From assembly GCF_019749255.1 (NCBI RefSeq), contig NZ_JACWFH010000014.1:32198-96197 (forward strand): a DNA stretch of 64,000 bases. The letters run 5' to 3'. Shown one piece after another: positions 47,661 to 56,423 of this stretch. The number at the start of each line of letters is the position of its first letter. Positions within the stretch are counted from its first letter, which is position 1. This DNA is from Mesobacillus maritimus (lineage in GTDB: Bacteria > Bacillota > Bacilli > Bacillales > Cytobacillaceae). The notes beneath the pieces were generated by a model. That model had not been told where the DNA came from and made no database searches. It saw nothing but the letters and a program-made list of their open reading frames with translations. Both the position numbers and the translations under genes were made by a program.

Positions 47661-48878
47661 TTTGTTCGTTATTCTCTTATAATAAATAAAGATATATAGA
47701 CAAAGAAAACCAATTGTAATCAGTGGACCAACCTGGGTGATTGAAAAATGGAAATCAGCTAGCTTTGTCCCTTCTTCATAGATTCTGTTCATGACAGGCA
47801 TTGCGTTGGACGGCTGTTCATTTTGTAGAAGTCTAAGATAGATAGGTTCCCATAATAGCAGTGCATAAATCCCGGCTGTAAGCCCGTGTAGAATTCTCGC
47901 AAAAAAGAATGGTTGAAATCGGATGTCCGTCTGTGAAAGTAGGCTTGCCACTTGAGCTTGAATGCTAAAACCGCTGAAGCCAAGGAAGAAGCTTGTAATG
48001 ATAGCCTGATGAAGCAAGGTTACATCTTGCACTTGACTCGCCATTTGGCTGCCCATTGTTATTTCAAAAAGTCCAGAAATTGTGGCCATACTCAATGTCC
48101 TGTCAAGACCAATTAAACTTAAAAGATACTCAATAAAGCTAGCGAGAAACGCGGTAGCTCCTAGTAAGTATAACAATTTATTGATGACTGAAAAGATAAT
48201 GATAAAGCCGCCTATCATTAAAAGAGTTTGAATCGACGACATAACGGCATCCCCAAGTAGTTGCCCAACTGGACGGTCATCCTTGATACGGCTATTATGT
48301 AGGGCTGCAAAAGCATCGCCAATGGTGATTCGTTTTTTCTTATCTTGTGCCTTTGGTACCTCGTTTTTTCCATAAAACCTCATTGCTAACCCAACTGTTA
48401 TGATCCCTAGATAGTGGGCAATGGCTAGAAGTACACCCAGTTGTGCATTATGGAAGAAACCTACCGCTACTGCTCCAAAGATAAAGATAGGGCTTGAAGC
48501 ATTGGTAAAAGAAACGAGTCTTTCTGCTTCTATTTTTGTAATCTGTCCATCCTTCCGGAGTCGCGCTGTCAACTTGGCCCCAGATGGTGTCCCAGAAGCC
48601 ATGCTCATTGCCCAGACAAAGCCGCCTACTCCTGGTACTCGGAACAAGGGGCGCATAAGTGGTTCAAGTAGAACCCCAATAAATTTAACCACCCCAAAGC
48701 CAATTAGCAGTTCCGATACGACAAAGAAAGGCAACAAAGAGGGAAATACTATTTCCCACCACATATTTAAGCCTCTTATTGAAGCGTCTAATGATTCCTG
48801 CGGAAAAATAATCATTGAGACGGCCATACCTGTAACGGAAGTCGCGAGCACCCCCGTTTTTATTTTTGACTTTAGCAC
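47658..48878 (-). CDS. ylbJ: Sporulation integral membrane protein YlbJ
   Basis: 406 residues, about eight to ten membrane helices of the nucleoside-recognition (Gate) type. Conserved MWWEIVFPSLLPFFVVSELL near residue 40, AMSMASGTPSGAKLTARLRKDG near 90, and FTNASSPIFIFGAVAVG near 125. YlbJ is made in the mother cell under sigma E and is needed for spore heat resistance. Start GTG 48878 after GGAGGGAGG. I found no convincing sigma E promoter by eye. Confidence 0.9.
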   Translation of the reverse strand: MLKSKIKTGVLATSVTGMAVSMIIFPQESLDASIRGLNMWWEIVFPSLLPFFVVSELLIGFGVVKFIGVLLEPLMRPLFRVPGVGGFVWAMSMASGTPSGAKLTARLRKDGQITKIEAERLVSFTNASSPIFIFGAVAVGFFHNAQLGVLLAIAHYLGIITVGLAMRFYGKNEVPKAQDKKKRITIGDAFAALHNSRIKDDRPVGQLLGDAVMSSIQTLLMIGGFIIIFSVINKLLYLLGATAFLASFIEYLLSLIGLDRTLSMATISGLFEITMGSQMASQVQDVTLLHQAIITSFFLGFSGFSIQAQVASLLSQTDIRFQPFFFARILHGLTAGIYALLLWEPIYLRLLQNEQPSNAMPVMNRIYEEGTKLADFHFSITQVGPLITIGFLCLYIFIYYKRITNK

Positions 48879-49344
48879 GTAAATCCTCCCTCCGCAGGTC
48901 TACTGCTGTAAAACCTAATTAAACAGTGATAAAATAAGGAATATTCATCATACGATATTGGGTTTGGTTGCTTGGCAATATGTGTTGTTCTGTTGAAGTA
49001 AGGTCAACCATATATAAACAACAAAGCTGTTTAAACCACGTAATACCTTGTCCTCATATAAAATCAATATGCTAACAAGTATGGAAATTAGACCAAAAGT
49101 TTATCGCAGATTAACGGGCAGTAAAACCCGAATTCAAGACTTAGAGGAATCGCGAAGGAAAAGTGGCCGGTTAACTGCCCGTAAATGCCCGATTGGTTCA
49201 ACTAACCATCAGTGGGGGATAGCCCCCCCCCACTGATGGAAGTTTCACTTTATCGTGTTATCTCCTCACTTTAGGATTCACGGGTTAATTGGAAGATGGG
49301 GGATGAAAATCAATATGTTTGATTTAAACAAAGGAGGAAATCGT
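48879..49344. repeat. Intergenic region ylbJ-ylbK with hairpin-rich repeat element
   Basis: 466 bases. The part 49075-49260 holds ACGGGCAGT/ACTGCCCGT (49114-49122 and 49174-49182), then CCATCAGTGGGGG/CCCCCACTGATGG (49206-49238 with a nine-C run), then AAGTTTCACTTTATCG. A 62-codon ORF across it (49048-49236) has no ribosome site and looks like a by-product of the repeat. I take it as a dispersed non-coding repeat, with a related piece at 29134-29194. Confidence 0.5.
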
Positions 49345-50136
49345 TTGCGGCGTCCAAAAGTAGGTTTAGCTCTAGGGTCTGGAGGAGCTCGAGGGTTTGC
49401 CCACCTTGGAGTCATTAAAGTGTTGAAGGATGAAGGAATCCCTATTGATATGATAGCTGGAAGTAGTATGGGAGCTATGGTTGGTTGTTTTTATGGAGCT
49501 GGGCTGGATATTGACCGGCTTTATAAGCTTTCAAAGGCATTTAAACGAAAGTATTATTTAGATTTCACAGTTCCCAAAATGGGGTTTATCGCTGGAAAAA
49601 GGGTTAAGGAATTAATCCGGATTTTCACACATGGAAAGCAAATTCAAGAGTTAGACATTCCCATTGCAGTAGTCGCGACCGATTTAGTGTCAGGCGAGAA
49701 GGTCGTTTTTAAAGACGGCCCAGCTGCGGATGCAGTTAGGGCAAGTATCGCAATCCCAGGAATATTTACCCCCGAGAAATTAAATGGTCGGTTATTAATT
49801 GATGGCGGTGTCGTAGACCGAATTCCTGTTTCAGTTGTAAAAGAAATGGAAGCAGATATTGTGATTGCCGTGGATGTTTCGCATGTTAATACAAACTCGG
49901 AAATCACATCTATATTTGACGTTATCATGCAAAGTATTGATATTATGCAAATGGAACTTGTAACAAATCGGGAAGTTGCCTCTGATATCATGTTAAGACC
50001 CAGAGTTGAAAGCTATAGTTCAAGAGCATTTACGAATATTGATGAAATTATTGCAATTGGTGAGGAAGAAGCAAAAAAACAAATCGTAAAAATCAAGCAA
50101 GTTATTGAGCAATGGAAGGAGCCCCAATCACCATGA
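49345..50136 (+). CDS. ylbK: Patatin-like phospholipase/esterase YlbK
   Basis: 263-residue serine esterase of the RssA/patatin family. Oxyanion hole GSGGARGFAHLGV near residue 11, nucleophile elbow GSSMG near 43 (Ser), and catalytic Asp in DGGVVDRIPV near 155. The frame opens at 49255, but AAAGGAGG with seven-base spacing and the MRRPKVGLALGSGG start select TTG 49345. Stop and ylbL start overlap as ATGA. The substrate, probably a lysophospholipid or ester, is unknown. Confidence 0.9.
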   Translation: MRRPKVGLALGSGGARGFAHLGVIKVLKDEGIPIDMIAGSSMGAMVGCFYGAGLDIDRLYKLSKAFKRKYYLDFTVPKMGFIAGKRVKELIRIFTHGKQIQELDIPIAVVATDLVSGEKVVFKDGPAADAVRASIAIPGIFTPEKLNGRLLIDGGVVDRIPVSVVKEMEADIVIAVDVSHVNTNSEITSIFDVIMQSIDIMQMELVTNREVASDIMLRPRVESYSSRAFTNIDEIIAIGEEEAKKQIVKIKQVIEQWKEPQSP

Positions 50137-51158
50137 AAAAAATAGGATCTTTTCGACTAACTCTTTTAATTGCGATTCTCCTATTTGCAAGTTCTTTTTA
50201 TTATTTACCTTTTTATGTATCTAAGCCAGGAATGGCAAAGGAACTAGAGCCAATAATTGAGGTAGAGGGTGGGTTTGAGGAAGAAGGAAGCTTTATGCTC
50301 ACAACAATAAGAATGGGAAGGGCCAATATTTATTCCTATTTACTAGCTCATTTAAGTGATTATCAAGAAATCCACCCTGTTGAAGAAATTAGGGGAGAAA
50401 ACGAAACGGATGAAGAATACACGATGAGACAGCTTCATATGATGGATAGTTCAAAAACCAGTGCAATAGAGGTTGCGTATAAGAAAGCCGGTTATCCAAT
50501 CGATTATGACTATAACGGCGTATATGTATTACAAGTGGTTCCAGGTATGCCTGCAGAGGGGAAGTTGACCCCTGGAGACCGAATTGTTGAAATTGATGGG
50601 CAAAGGTTTAATTCCTCGGCAGAATTTATTGAATATGTAGGAGAGAAACAAGCAGGAGATGAAGTAACCTTAACAGTTGAGAAAAAAGAGAAAGAAAGCA
50701 AAGTTATTCTGGGAATTAAGCAGTTTGATGAGCTGAGCGAAAGAGTAGGAATTGGCATTTCTCTAGTTGATGACAAAGAAATAAAAGTTTCTCCTAAGGT
50801 GGATGTCGAAACAGATGAAATTGGTGGACCATCAGCTGGTTTAATGTTTTCACTTGAAATTTACAATCAGTTAATTGAAACAGATTTGACAAAAGGGTAT
50901 GAAATTGCGGGAACAGGGACAATTTCTCCCGACGGGACGGTTGGTCGAATTGGTGGAATTGAAAAGAAAGTGGTAGCAGCAGATAAGGCTGGAGCAGAAT
51001 TCTTTTTAGCTCCAAATGAAAAGGGAGCCGAAGATTCGAACTATCAAGCAGCTGTTCGAACAGCGGAGGATATCGATACAAGGATGAAGATTATTCCAAT
51101 CGATACGTTTGAAGATGCCGTGCACTATTTAGAAAACTTAACCCCGAAAACAGGCTGA
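50133..51158 (+). CDS. ylbL: PDZ-Lon-type membrane protease YlbL/DdcP
   Basis: 341 residues, equal to B. subtilis YlbL. One N-terminal membrane helix (about 7-25), a PDZ domain near 125-200 (VLQVVPGMPAEGKLTPGDRIVEIDG), and an S16 Lon-like catalytic domain with Ser in DEIGGPSAGLMFSLEI near 240 and Lys in GRIGGIEKKVVAADKAGA near 285. In B. subtilis it degrades the division inhibitor YneA to end the DNA-damage checkpoint (name DdcP). ATG 50133 overlaps the ylbK stop. Confidence 0.92.
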   Translation: MKKIGSFRLTLLIAILLFASSFYYLPFYVSKPGMAKELEPIIEVEGGFEEEGSFMLTTIRMGRANIYSYLLAHLSDYQEIHPVEEIRGENETDEEYTMRQLHMMDSSKTSAIEVAYKKAGYPIDYDYNGVYVLQVVPGMPAEGKLTPGDRIVEIDGQRFNSSAEFIEYVGEKQAGDEVTLTVEKKEKESKVILGIKQFDELSERVGIGISLVDDKEIKVSPKVDVETDEIGGPSAGLMFSLEIYNQLIETDLTKGYEIAGTGTISPDGTVGRIGGIEKKVVAADKAGAEFFLAPNEKGAEDSNYQAAVRTAEDIDTRMKIIPIDTFEDAVHYLENLTPKTG

Positions 51159-51184
51159 GGAGCTGTCTTCGGGGTTTGTTTGTT
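51140..51184 (+). terminator. Terminator after ylbL
   Basis: Stem AACCCCGAA/TTCGGGGTT with an inner ACAG/CTGT, then TGTTTGTTTTT. Overlaps the ylbL C-terminus. Confidence 0.75.
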
Positions 51185-51329
51185 TTTGGCTTTTTTTACA
51201 TCATTAGTTGCTTTTGTTGTTACTTCGGAGTAATTTGTGAAAAAAGAGCGTGTAGACTATTTCACTCGCACTTGCGTAAAAACCATCAACTAGGTCCTAA
51301 AACCCAATCTTTTACGAAAACAGCCTTCG

Positions 51330-52538
51330 CTAAAGTTGTATAGGGTGTTGTTTGAAATCAAGAGATAGTAAACGTTCTTGTTCATTTTTGCTTTTTAATC
51401 CTAATGCATACAGTCTGGCAGCGCGAAGATCGAGTTCAAGTAATTGTTTATTAGATGACAACTTTGAGATAAGCGGAAGGTGAAGGTTCTTTTTCTCTTT
51501 TCGCAAATATTCTCGACCCTTTGCGCTCATTCCCAGTAGCCTTAAATATTCGGGTTGTTTTTTAGGTGTCATTTCAGCTTTTTTTACATTCATTAAAATA
51601 TGGAGAGATACACGTTGTAACCTTGTCCAGGTATAGCGCTTCGTTTTGATTTGTTCCATAAAATCCTGAAACGAATTAGCTTTAAGTGCAGCATGCTGCA
51701 ATCTATTTTCGAGGCCCTCCTCAACTTCGTGAATCCCTCTCAATTCCTCGGGACTGCTCAGAAGGAGCTTATATTTTAATAGGTCCCAGTAATCTTCCCA
51801 TGTATGAAATTGTCTGTACTCTTTTTTATAGTTATGGAGTAAATCATAGGTTGTTTGTGGAAGATACGAATGTATTCCTTCAATCGAACCGTTTACAGAA
51901 AATAGGGCTTTTCTGATGCTGGTTGCGCTTGCGATAGAGGACGAAGCAAAATGCTGATCGTGATAATTTGCATTTTTTCTGGTAATTGTTAGCGGTTGAA
52001 TAGCGAACTTTTGCTGCTGAATTGCGGCAACATATTGTAGGCCTAGAATATTATTTGGTTTTGATAAATCAAGTAAATGTTTTCCGGGTGAAAGAGCTTC
52101 AAAACTTAAAGATAAGGCCTTCGGATAGCTTACACCTTGGCTACTAAATTCCTTAATTTTTTCTTGAAATTCATCATTTTTTTCATTTAGAAAGTCTAGA
52201 GTTTCTCTAAAGGTATGTATATCACCGGCTTCGCTGCCAAAACATAAGGAGTGACAATTGACGGCTGCCAGAAGTGAAACTGCACCGGTTGCAAAGATGT
52301 CTGCATTTTGGGTTGCGAAAAAGTAGGGAAGTTCAAAAACAATATCCGCTCCACCGTTTAGAGCCATTTCTGTTCTTGCCCATTTAGATACTAGTGCTGG
52401 TTCCCCTCTCTGGAGAAAGTTCCCACTCATCACGGCAATGACTACTTCAGCACCAGATTGTTTTTTTGTTTGATCAAGATGAAACTTGTGACCATTATGA
52501 AATGGGTTATATTCAACAATTACCCCGACTGCTTTCAT
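51330..52538 (-). CDS. tmcAL: tRNA(Met) cytidine acetate ligase TmcAL
   Basis: Forms N4-acetylcytidine at the wobble base of elongator tRNA(Met) from acetate and ATP. 402 residues. The nucleotidyltransferase HIGH-like motif is VEYNPFHNGHKFHL near residue 9; further conserved VIAVMSGNFLQRGEPALVSKWART near 35 and CFGSEAGDI near 98. Matches YlbM in length and position. Starts with ATG; convergent with ylbL, divergent from ylbN. Confidence 0.92.
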   Translation of the reverse strand: MKAVGVIVEYNPFHNGHKFHLDQTKKQSGAEVVIAVMSGNFLQRGEPALVSKWARTEMALNGGADIVFELPYFFATQNADIFATGAVSLLAAVNCHSLCFGSEAGDIHTFRETLDFLNEKNDEFQEKIKEFSSQGVSYPKALSLSFEALSPGKHLLDLSKPNNILGLQYVAAIQQQKFAIQPLTITRKNANYHDQHFASSSIASATSIRKALFSVNGSIEGIHSYLPQTTYDLLHNYKKEYRQFHTWEDYWDLLKYKLLLSSPEELRGIHEVEEGLENRLQHAALKANSFQDFMEQIKTKRYTWTRLQRVSLHILMNVKKAEMTPKKQPEYLRLLGMSAKGREYLRKEKKNLHLPLISKLSSNKQLLELDLRAARLYALGLKSKNEQERLLSLDFKQHPIQL

Positions 52539-52737
52539 TTTTTCACCTTTTTATCTAACGGGAGATCCCGAATTGATTTTGGTTCCTAAGAGGAACATTA
52601 TGCTTTATACTAAATTGAACAACCCGTACAAAGGGTTTAAATTCATGTGACAACGTCTACATTATACTGTAAAGAAAAAATATTGACAAATAGGTAAGCG
52701 AAAGCTATAATTACCTTTGTTGCCTTGGGGTGATTCT

Positions 52738-53262
52738 ATGAAATGGACAATGAGTCAGTTACAAAAATATCGAAACAAGGACTTTTCGGTTGACGAAATC
52801 ATCAGAGTAGATGAGATTAAAGAAGTTGATCCATCTATTCGTGAGGTGTCACCGATGCATATAAAGGGCCGGGTTGACATCAGTGCAACGAAAGTGACCT
52901 TTCATATTCGTATTGAGGGTTATCTTATCCTTCCTTGTTCTCGTACATTGGTTGATGTCAAATATCCAGTGAATGTCGAAACAACTGAAACCTTCCTACT
53001 TGATACTCCAGAGTATGAAACAGAGGAGGAAATGCATCAAGTACAAGGTGATGTGATTGACCTGATGCCTGTGATAAGAGAAATCCTCTTGCTTGAGGTT
53101 CCGATGCAAGTTTATTGTGAGGATGTCCAAAGCAAGGATGGAGCTCCTCAGTCAGGTAAGGACTGGGAAGTAATTCACGGTGAAGAAAAGCAACAAAAGG
53201 TAGATCCTAGACTTGCTGGCCTCGCGAAATTTTTTGAACAAGATGATTCAAGTGAAAAGTAA
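52738..53262 (+). CDS. ylbN: DUF177 (YceD-family) protein YlbN
   Basis: 174 residues starting MKWTMSQLQKYRNKDFSVDEII; the conserved Cys region LILPCSRTLVDVKYPV is near residue 75, followed by an acidic segment and VDPRLAGLAKFFEQDD at the end. The family is almost always paired with rpmF, as here, and YceD relatives affect 23S rRNA or ribosome assembly. The frame opens at 52717; GGGGTGATT selects ATG 52738. Confidence 0.88.
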   Translation: MKWTMSQLQKYRNKDFSVDEIIRVDEIKEVDPSIREVSPMHIKGRVDISATKVTFHIRIEGYLILPCSRTLVDVKYPVNVETTETFLLDTPEYETEEEMHQVQGDVIDLMPVIREILLLEVPMQVYCEDVQSKDGAPQSGKDWEVIHGEEKQQKVDPRLAGLAKFFEQDDSSEK

Positions 53263-53373
53263 ATCATCTAAACAAAATTATGAAGCTCAGTTCTGACTGG
53301 CTTGATAAGGTGAGACTTCCAATGTGGGGTTTGACTAAAACTACCTTTAACTCTCTTTAAGGAGGTGGGAAGA

Positions 53374-53547
53374 ATGGCTGTACCATTTAGAAGAACGTCT
53401 AAAACTGCGAAGAGAAAACGCCGTACTCATTTCAAATTGCAAGTTCCAGGCATGGTTGCATGCCCAAACTGCGGTGAAATGAAACTAGCTCACCGTGTTT
53501 GTAAAGAATGCGGAACATACAAAGGGAAAGAAGTCGTAAACGACTAA
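53374..53547 (+). CDS. rpmF: 50S ribosomal protein L32
   Basis: 57 residues: [20 protein letters not shown] followed by two Cys pairs, CPNC and CKEC, that bind zinc (the C+ form). Ribosome site AAGGAGGTGGGAAGA before ATG 53374; the in-frame GTG at 53365 lies inside that site. Co-directional with ylbN, 111 bases behind it, and closed by a strong terminator. Confidence 0.96.
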   Translation: MAVPFRRTSKTAKRKRRTHFKLQVPGMVACPNCGEMKLAHRVCKECGTYKGKEVVND

Positions 53548-53556
53548 TTTTTTCCT

Positions 53557-53590
53557 AAAAAAGCACAGGACTAGCTCCTGTGCTTTTTTG
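53557..53590 (+). terminator. Terminator after rpmF
   Basis: Perfect 14-bp stem AAAAAAGCACAGGA/TCCTGTGCTTTTTT with a five-base loop. Confidence 0.88.
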
Positions 53591-53768
53591 CGTTAAATAA
53601 GTAGTTTACAAGCTCCTTTATCCCAGGTTTACGCTATTTTGAGTAGAGGTCAAGCAACCGTTCTTTATTATTCACTATTTCAATAAAGTATGAGAAAAGA
53701 GCCTTTTAAATTGGTAAAATAATTATGAACATTGGATTTATATAATGACCAAGGGGATAGGTGAAGAA

Positions 53769-54527
53769 ATGGAGTCATACCTTATATCAAAAGATGCAAG
53801 CGGTTTATTATTTTATACTATCAACAGACCAGAAAAAAGAAATGCTGTGAATGATGAGATCATGGACGGTCTTGAAAAGGCCATTTCACTGGCTGAAGCG
53901 GAGGATGTTAAAGCCCTTGTTATTACTGGTGCAGGTGACAGGGCGTTTTGTTCTGGTGGGGATCTATCCGTTTTTCATCGGTTAAAGACGAAGGAGGAAG
54001 CATATCCGATGCTTTCTAAAATGGCAAAGATTATTGGTAAATTGCTCTTAATGCCGAAACCAACTGTCGCTCTAATGAACGGAGTTGCGATTGGAGGAGG
54101 GTGTGAAATTGCGACTGCTTGTGACTTTCGTCTTGGGAGAAAGGGGATGAAAGCAGGTTTTGTTCAAGGAAACTTGGCCATCACAACTGGCTGGGGAGGT
54201 GGTTCAATTTTATGTGAAAAGTTCCCAGCTTCCACGGCATTAAAAATGCTAACGGATGGGTCTATGCTATCTGCTGATGAGCTATTAAATATGGGCTATC
54301 TTGACCACGTTTATGAGGGGGATCCATATCGCAATTGTACTGAGTTTCTTGGTAAATTACTTGAAAAAGAAGTAGGAGTTTTGTCAGCTTATGTCGCAAT
54401 CTTGCGGAGAAAATGGTCGGAGGCATCTCTCATAGAAAGAATAGAACAAGAGGCTGTACAATGTGCAATCCTCTGGGGAAAAGAAATACATCATCAGAAA
54501 GTGGAGGAATTTTTAAATAAATCGTAA
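53769..54527 (+). CDS. Enoyl-CoA hydratase/isomerase family protein
   Basis: 252-residue crotonase-fold protein. NRPEKRNAVNDEIMDGLEKAI near residue 20, GAGDRAFCSGGDLS near 58 (oxyanion hole), KPTVALMNGVAIGGGCEIATACDFRLG near 105 (second oxyanion Gly). At the usual catalytic Glu positions I see GNLAITTGWGG, resembling 3-hydroxyisobutyryl-CoA hydrolase-type members more than classical hydratase. The frame opens at 53745; AGGTGAAGAA before ATG 53769 sets the start. Inserted between rpmF and gerR relative to B. subtilis. Confidence 0.82.
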   Translation: MESYLISKDASGLLFYTINRPEKRNAVNDEIMDGLEKAISLAEAEDVKALVITGAGDRAFCSGGDLSVFHRLKTKEEAYPMLSKMAKIIGKLLLMPKPTVALMNGVAIGGGCEIATACDFRLGRKGMKAGFVQGNLAITTGWGGGSILCEKFPASTALKMLTDGSMLSADELLNMGYLDHVYEGDPYRNCTEFLGKLLEKEVGVLSAYVAILRRKWSEASLIERIEQEAVQCAILWGKEIHHQKVEEFLNKS

Positions 54528-54606
54528 CAGATAAAAAATAAAAGCTATATTCTATCTTTCCTAGTAGATGCATATGAATGAATAAAAAACTAGGAGGGAT
54601 ATTCAT

Positions 54607-55161
54607 ATGCCTATTACTCGTCAAGATGCTTGGACCGATGATGAAGATTTAATGCTCGCTGAAACGGTGTTACGACATATAAGAGAAGGTGGAACTCAGC
54701 TTAGGGCTTTTGAAGAGGTTGGAAAAAAACTTTCTCGGACAGGTGCAGCTTGTGGCTTCCGGTGGAATTCTTTTGTGCGCAAACAATATCAATCCGGTAT
54801 TGAACTTGCAAAGAAACAACGAAAAGAATTAAAAAAGCAGTCCAAGAAAGTAGAAGATGAGCCGGTTATTGAAAAGGCAATTGAAGATGCTGCAGACCTT
54901 AATGAAGTAGAAAGCCTTACAATTGAGGCTGTAAAAAGCTTCCTAGATGATTTACAAGAAAAGGTAGAAAGGGCCAGTGTTCATCAGGATGATCTTTCCA
55001 AGTATGATCAACGAGTAAAGGAACTTGAGAAGAAGGTCACTTACTTATCTACTGAGAATGAAAGGCTTAAGGAAGAATTAAAAACCATAGAAGGCGATCA
55101 TCGTGCTTTAGTCGACATTATGGATCGAGCGAGAAAAATGGTGGGGAGTAAGGAAAATTAA
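54607..55161 (+). CDS. gerR: RsfA-family transcription factor GerR (YlbO)
   Basis: 184 residues. N-terminal Myb/SANT-like domain ([23 protein letters not shown] then [16 protein letters not shown], to about 60), a basic-acidic linker, and a C-terminal coiled coil (about 115-175, [25 protein letters not shown]). The family includes RsfA and GerR (YlbO), sigma E-dependent regulators that adjust mother-cell genes during sporulation. The locus fits ylbO. TAGGAGGGATA precedes the ATG. Confidence 0.88.
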   Translation: MPITRQDAWTDDEDLMLAETVLRHIREGGTQLRAFEEVGKKLSRTGAACGFRWNSFVRKQYQSGIELAKKQRKELKKQSKKVEDEPVIEKAIEDAADLNEVESLTIEAVKSFLDDLQEKVERASVHQDDLSKYDQRVKELEKKVTYLSTENERLKEELKTIEGDHRALVDIMDRARKMVGSKEN

Positions 55162-55200
55162 AGGGGCTGTTAGGTAGATGAAAACATGATGGGGAAAAGG

Positions 55201-55236
55201 AAAAAAAGCGCCTATGGCAAACCACCATAGGCGCTA
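55201..55236 (-). terminator. Terminator of ylbP
   Basis: Perfect 11-bp stem AGCGCCTATGG/CCATAGGCGCT; the seven-A run next to it is the T-run on the minus strand. Confidence 0.85.
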
Positions 55237-55242
55237 CACTAT

Positions 55243-55722
55243 TCATTCATCATGTACTTGCTCAGTTACACCGTCTGGAAACCAGACAAACGGATTCTCT
55301 CCTCGATCTCGTTCAACCTCATAGGTTGCTGTTGCAAACCCCATGGTTGTCCAGAAATCAGAAGAATTGATTCTTCCGTTTGTTTTAATTGGAAGCCCTT
55401 GGGATTTTGCAAACTCGACTAGTGCTCGACCGTACCCTTTCTGCTGGTATTCAGGTAGAACTTCGAGTTTCCATAGCTCCAAATAATCCTGAGGAGGGTT
55501 AAAATATCGGTCAAATTTTGCATCAATTTGATAGAGGCTCATCCTAGCAACAAGCCTATCACCAAAATAGACGCCATAAAATGGCGAGTCACTATCGTTT
55601 TCAATCATATTTGCTTCTAAATCTTCTAACATGGACAACTCCTGACGACCATACTGTTTAAACCTTTTAAACTCTTCAAGAGTTTTATAGTTTATTTTAA
55701 GTTTTACTACTTTATGCGTCAC
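55243..55722 (-). CDS. ylbP: GNAT-family N-acetyltransferase YlbP
   Basis: 159 residues. Acetyl-CoA-binding motif LEVLPEYQQKGYGRALVEFA near residue 90, preceded by the beta strand YLELWKL; conserved RQELSMLEDLEANMIENDSDSPFYGVYFG. Length and locus fit YlbP. TTG 55728 is also in frame, but AGGGGG is only two bases from it and eight from GTG 55722. The substrate is unknown. Confidence 0.87.
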   Translation of the reverse strand: MTHKVVKLKINYKTLEEFKRFKQYGRQELSMLEDLEANMIENDSDSPFYGVYFGDRLVARMSLYQIDAKFDRYFNPPQDYLELWKLEVLPEYQQKGYGRALVEFAKSQGLPIKTNGRINSSDFWTTMGFATATYEVERDRGENPFVWFPDGVTEQVHDE

Positions 55723-56423
55723 AGTCAATCCCCCTATTTTACTGCTTTCCGCTAATTCAGAGGTCTCCTCCCTAAATTATAGCGGTTTTTAAGTGCCTAT
55801 TTTTATTATATTATAAATAAAGGAAAAGTTCTGCATTTATCATTCAGAAAGCGCTTTCCAATATTTTCACAAGAAAAGGTACAATTACACTCCTGTCCTT
55901 CTTTCAACCTCCGTAATAAAGTTATGACTTTCTACTCATGAAAACCCTTCTAAGGTATACAACTCTTCCTTCATGAAATGTTCCTGAACATAAACATTAT
56001 CCACTAGGACATGCATATGCAAGGTACTTGAACAGTCATTGATAACAGCTGGAGACTCTCGGGGAATTCGCTATGTTCTCGTATGTAGTACGTTTCGATT
56101 GTAGAGTCGTGCTTGCAACATTAAGCTGGACTTTTTTAAAGAAGGGATACACTTCAAATCTTCTACTCTAGTATGCTTGTCAGTACTAGTCTCGTTTTAT
56201 TAGAGTTCTTAATAGATAGAAATTATGATCAAGGTCCATCTCTCGTGTGGAGAATGAGGGAGCATTAATATATGGTTCGATGTTCCTAGTATAAAAATAT
56301 CACATACTAAGAGCCTTCGCTTCAATTGTCTCTTTTAAATTCTATCCTTCTATGCTGAAAAAATCCCAAAGGGGAATAGGTATCTGTTAAAATATAACTA
56401 AAGTCTAAAATAGGGGTTTAAAG
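55723..56423. other. 700-base gene-free region between ylbP and panE
   Basis: All frames are broken by stops. The only named motif is a palindromic cre-like GGAAAGCGCTTTC core (AGAAAGCGCTTTCC, 55846-55859, 12 of 14 cre positions). A hairpin-prone part lies around 56060-56110. No repeat, RNA family or transposon remnant was recognised. Confidence 0.4.

Noticed and set aside
49048..49236. 62-codon ORF upstream of ylbK
   Set aside because: No ribosome site and it lies across the inverted repeats of the intergenic element; most likely a by-product of repeat sequence.
54541..54606. Sigma E promoter before gerR
   Set aside because: CTATATT and CATATGAA elements are present, but their spacing is about 19 bases instead of the expected 14.
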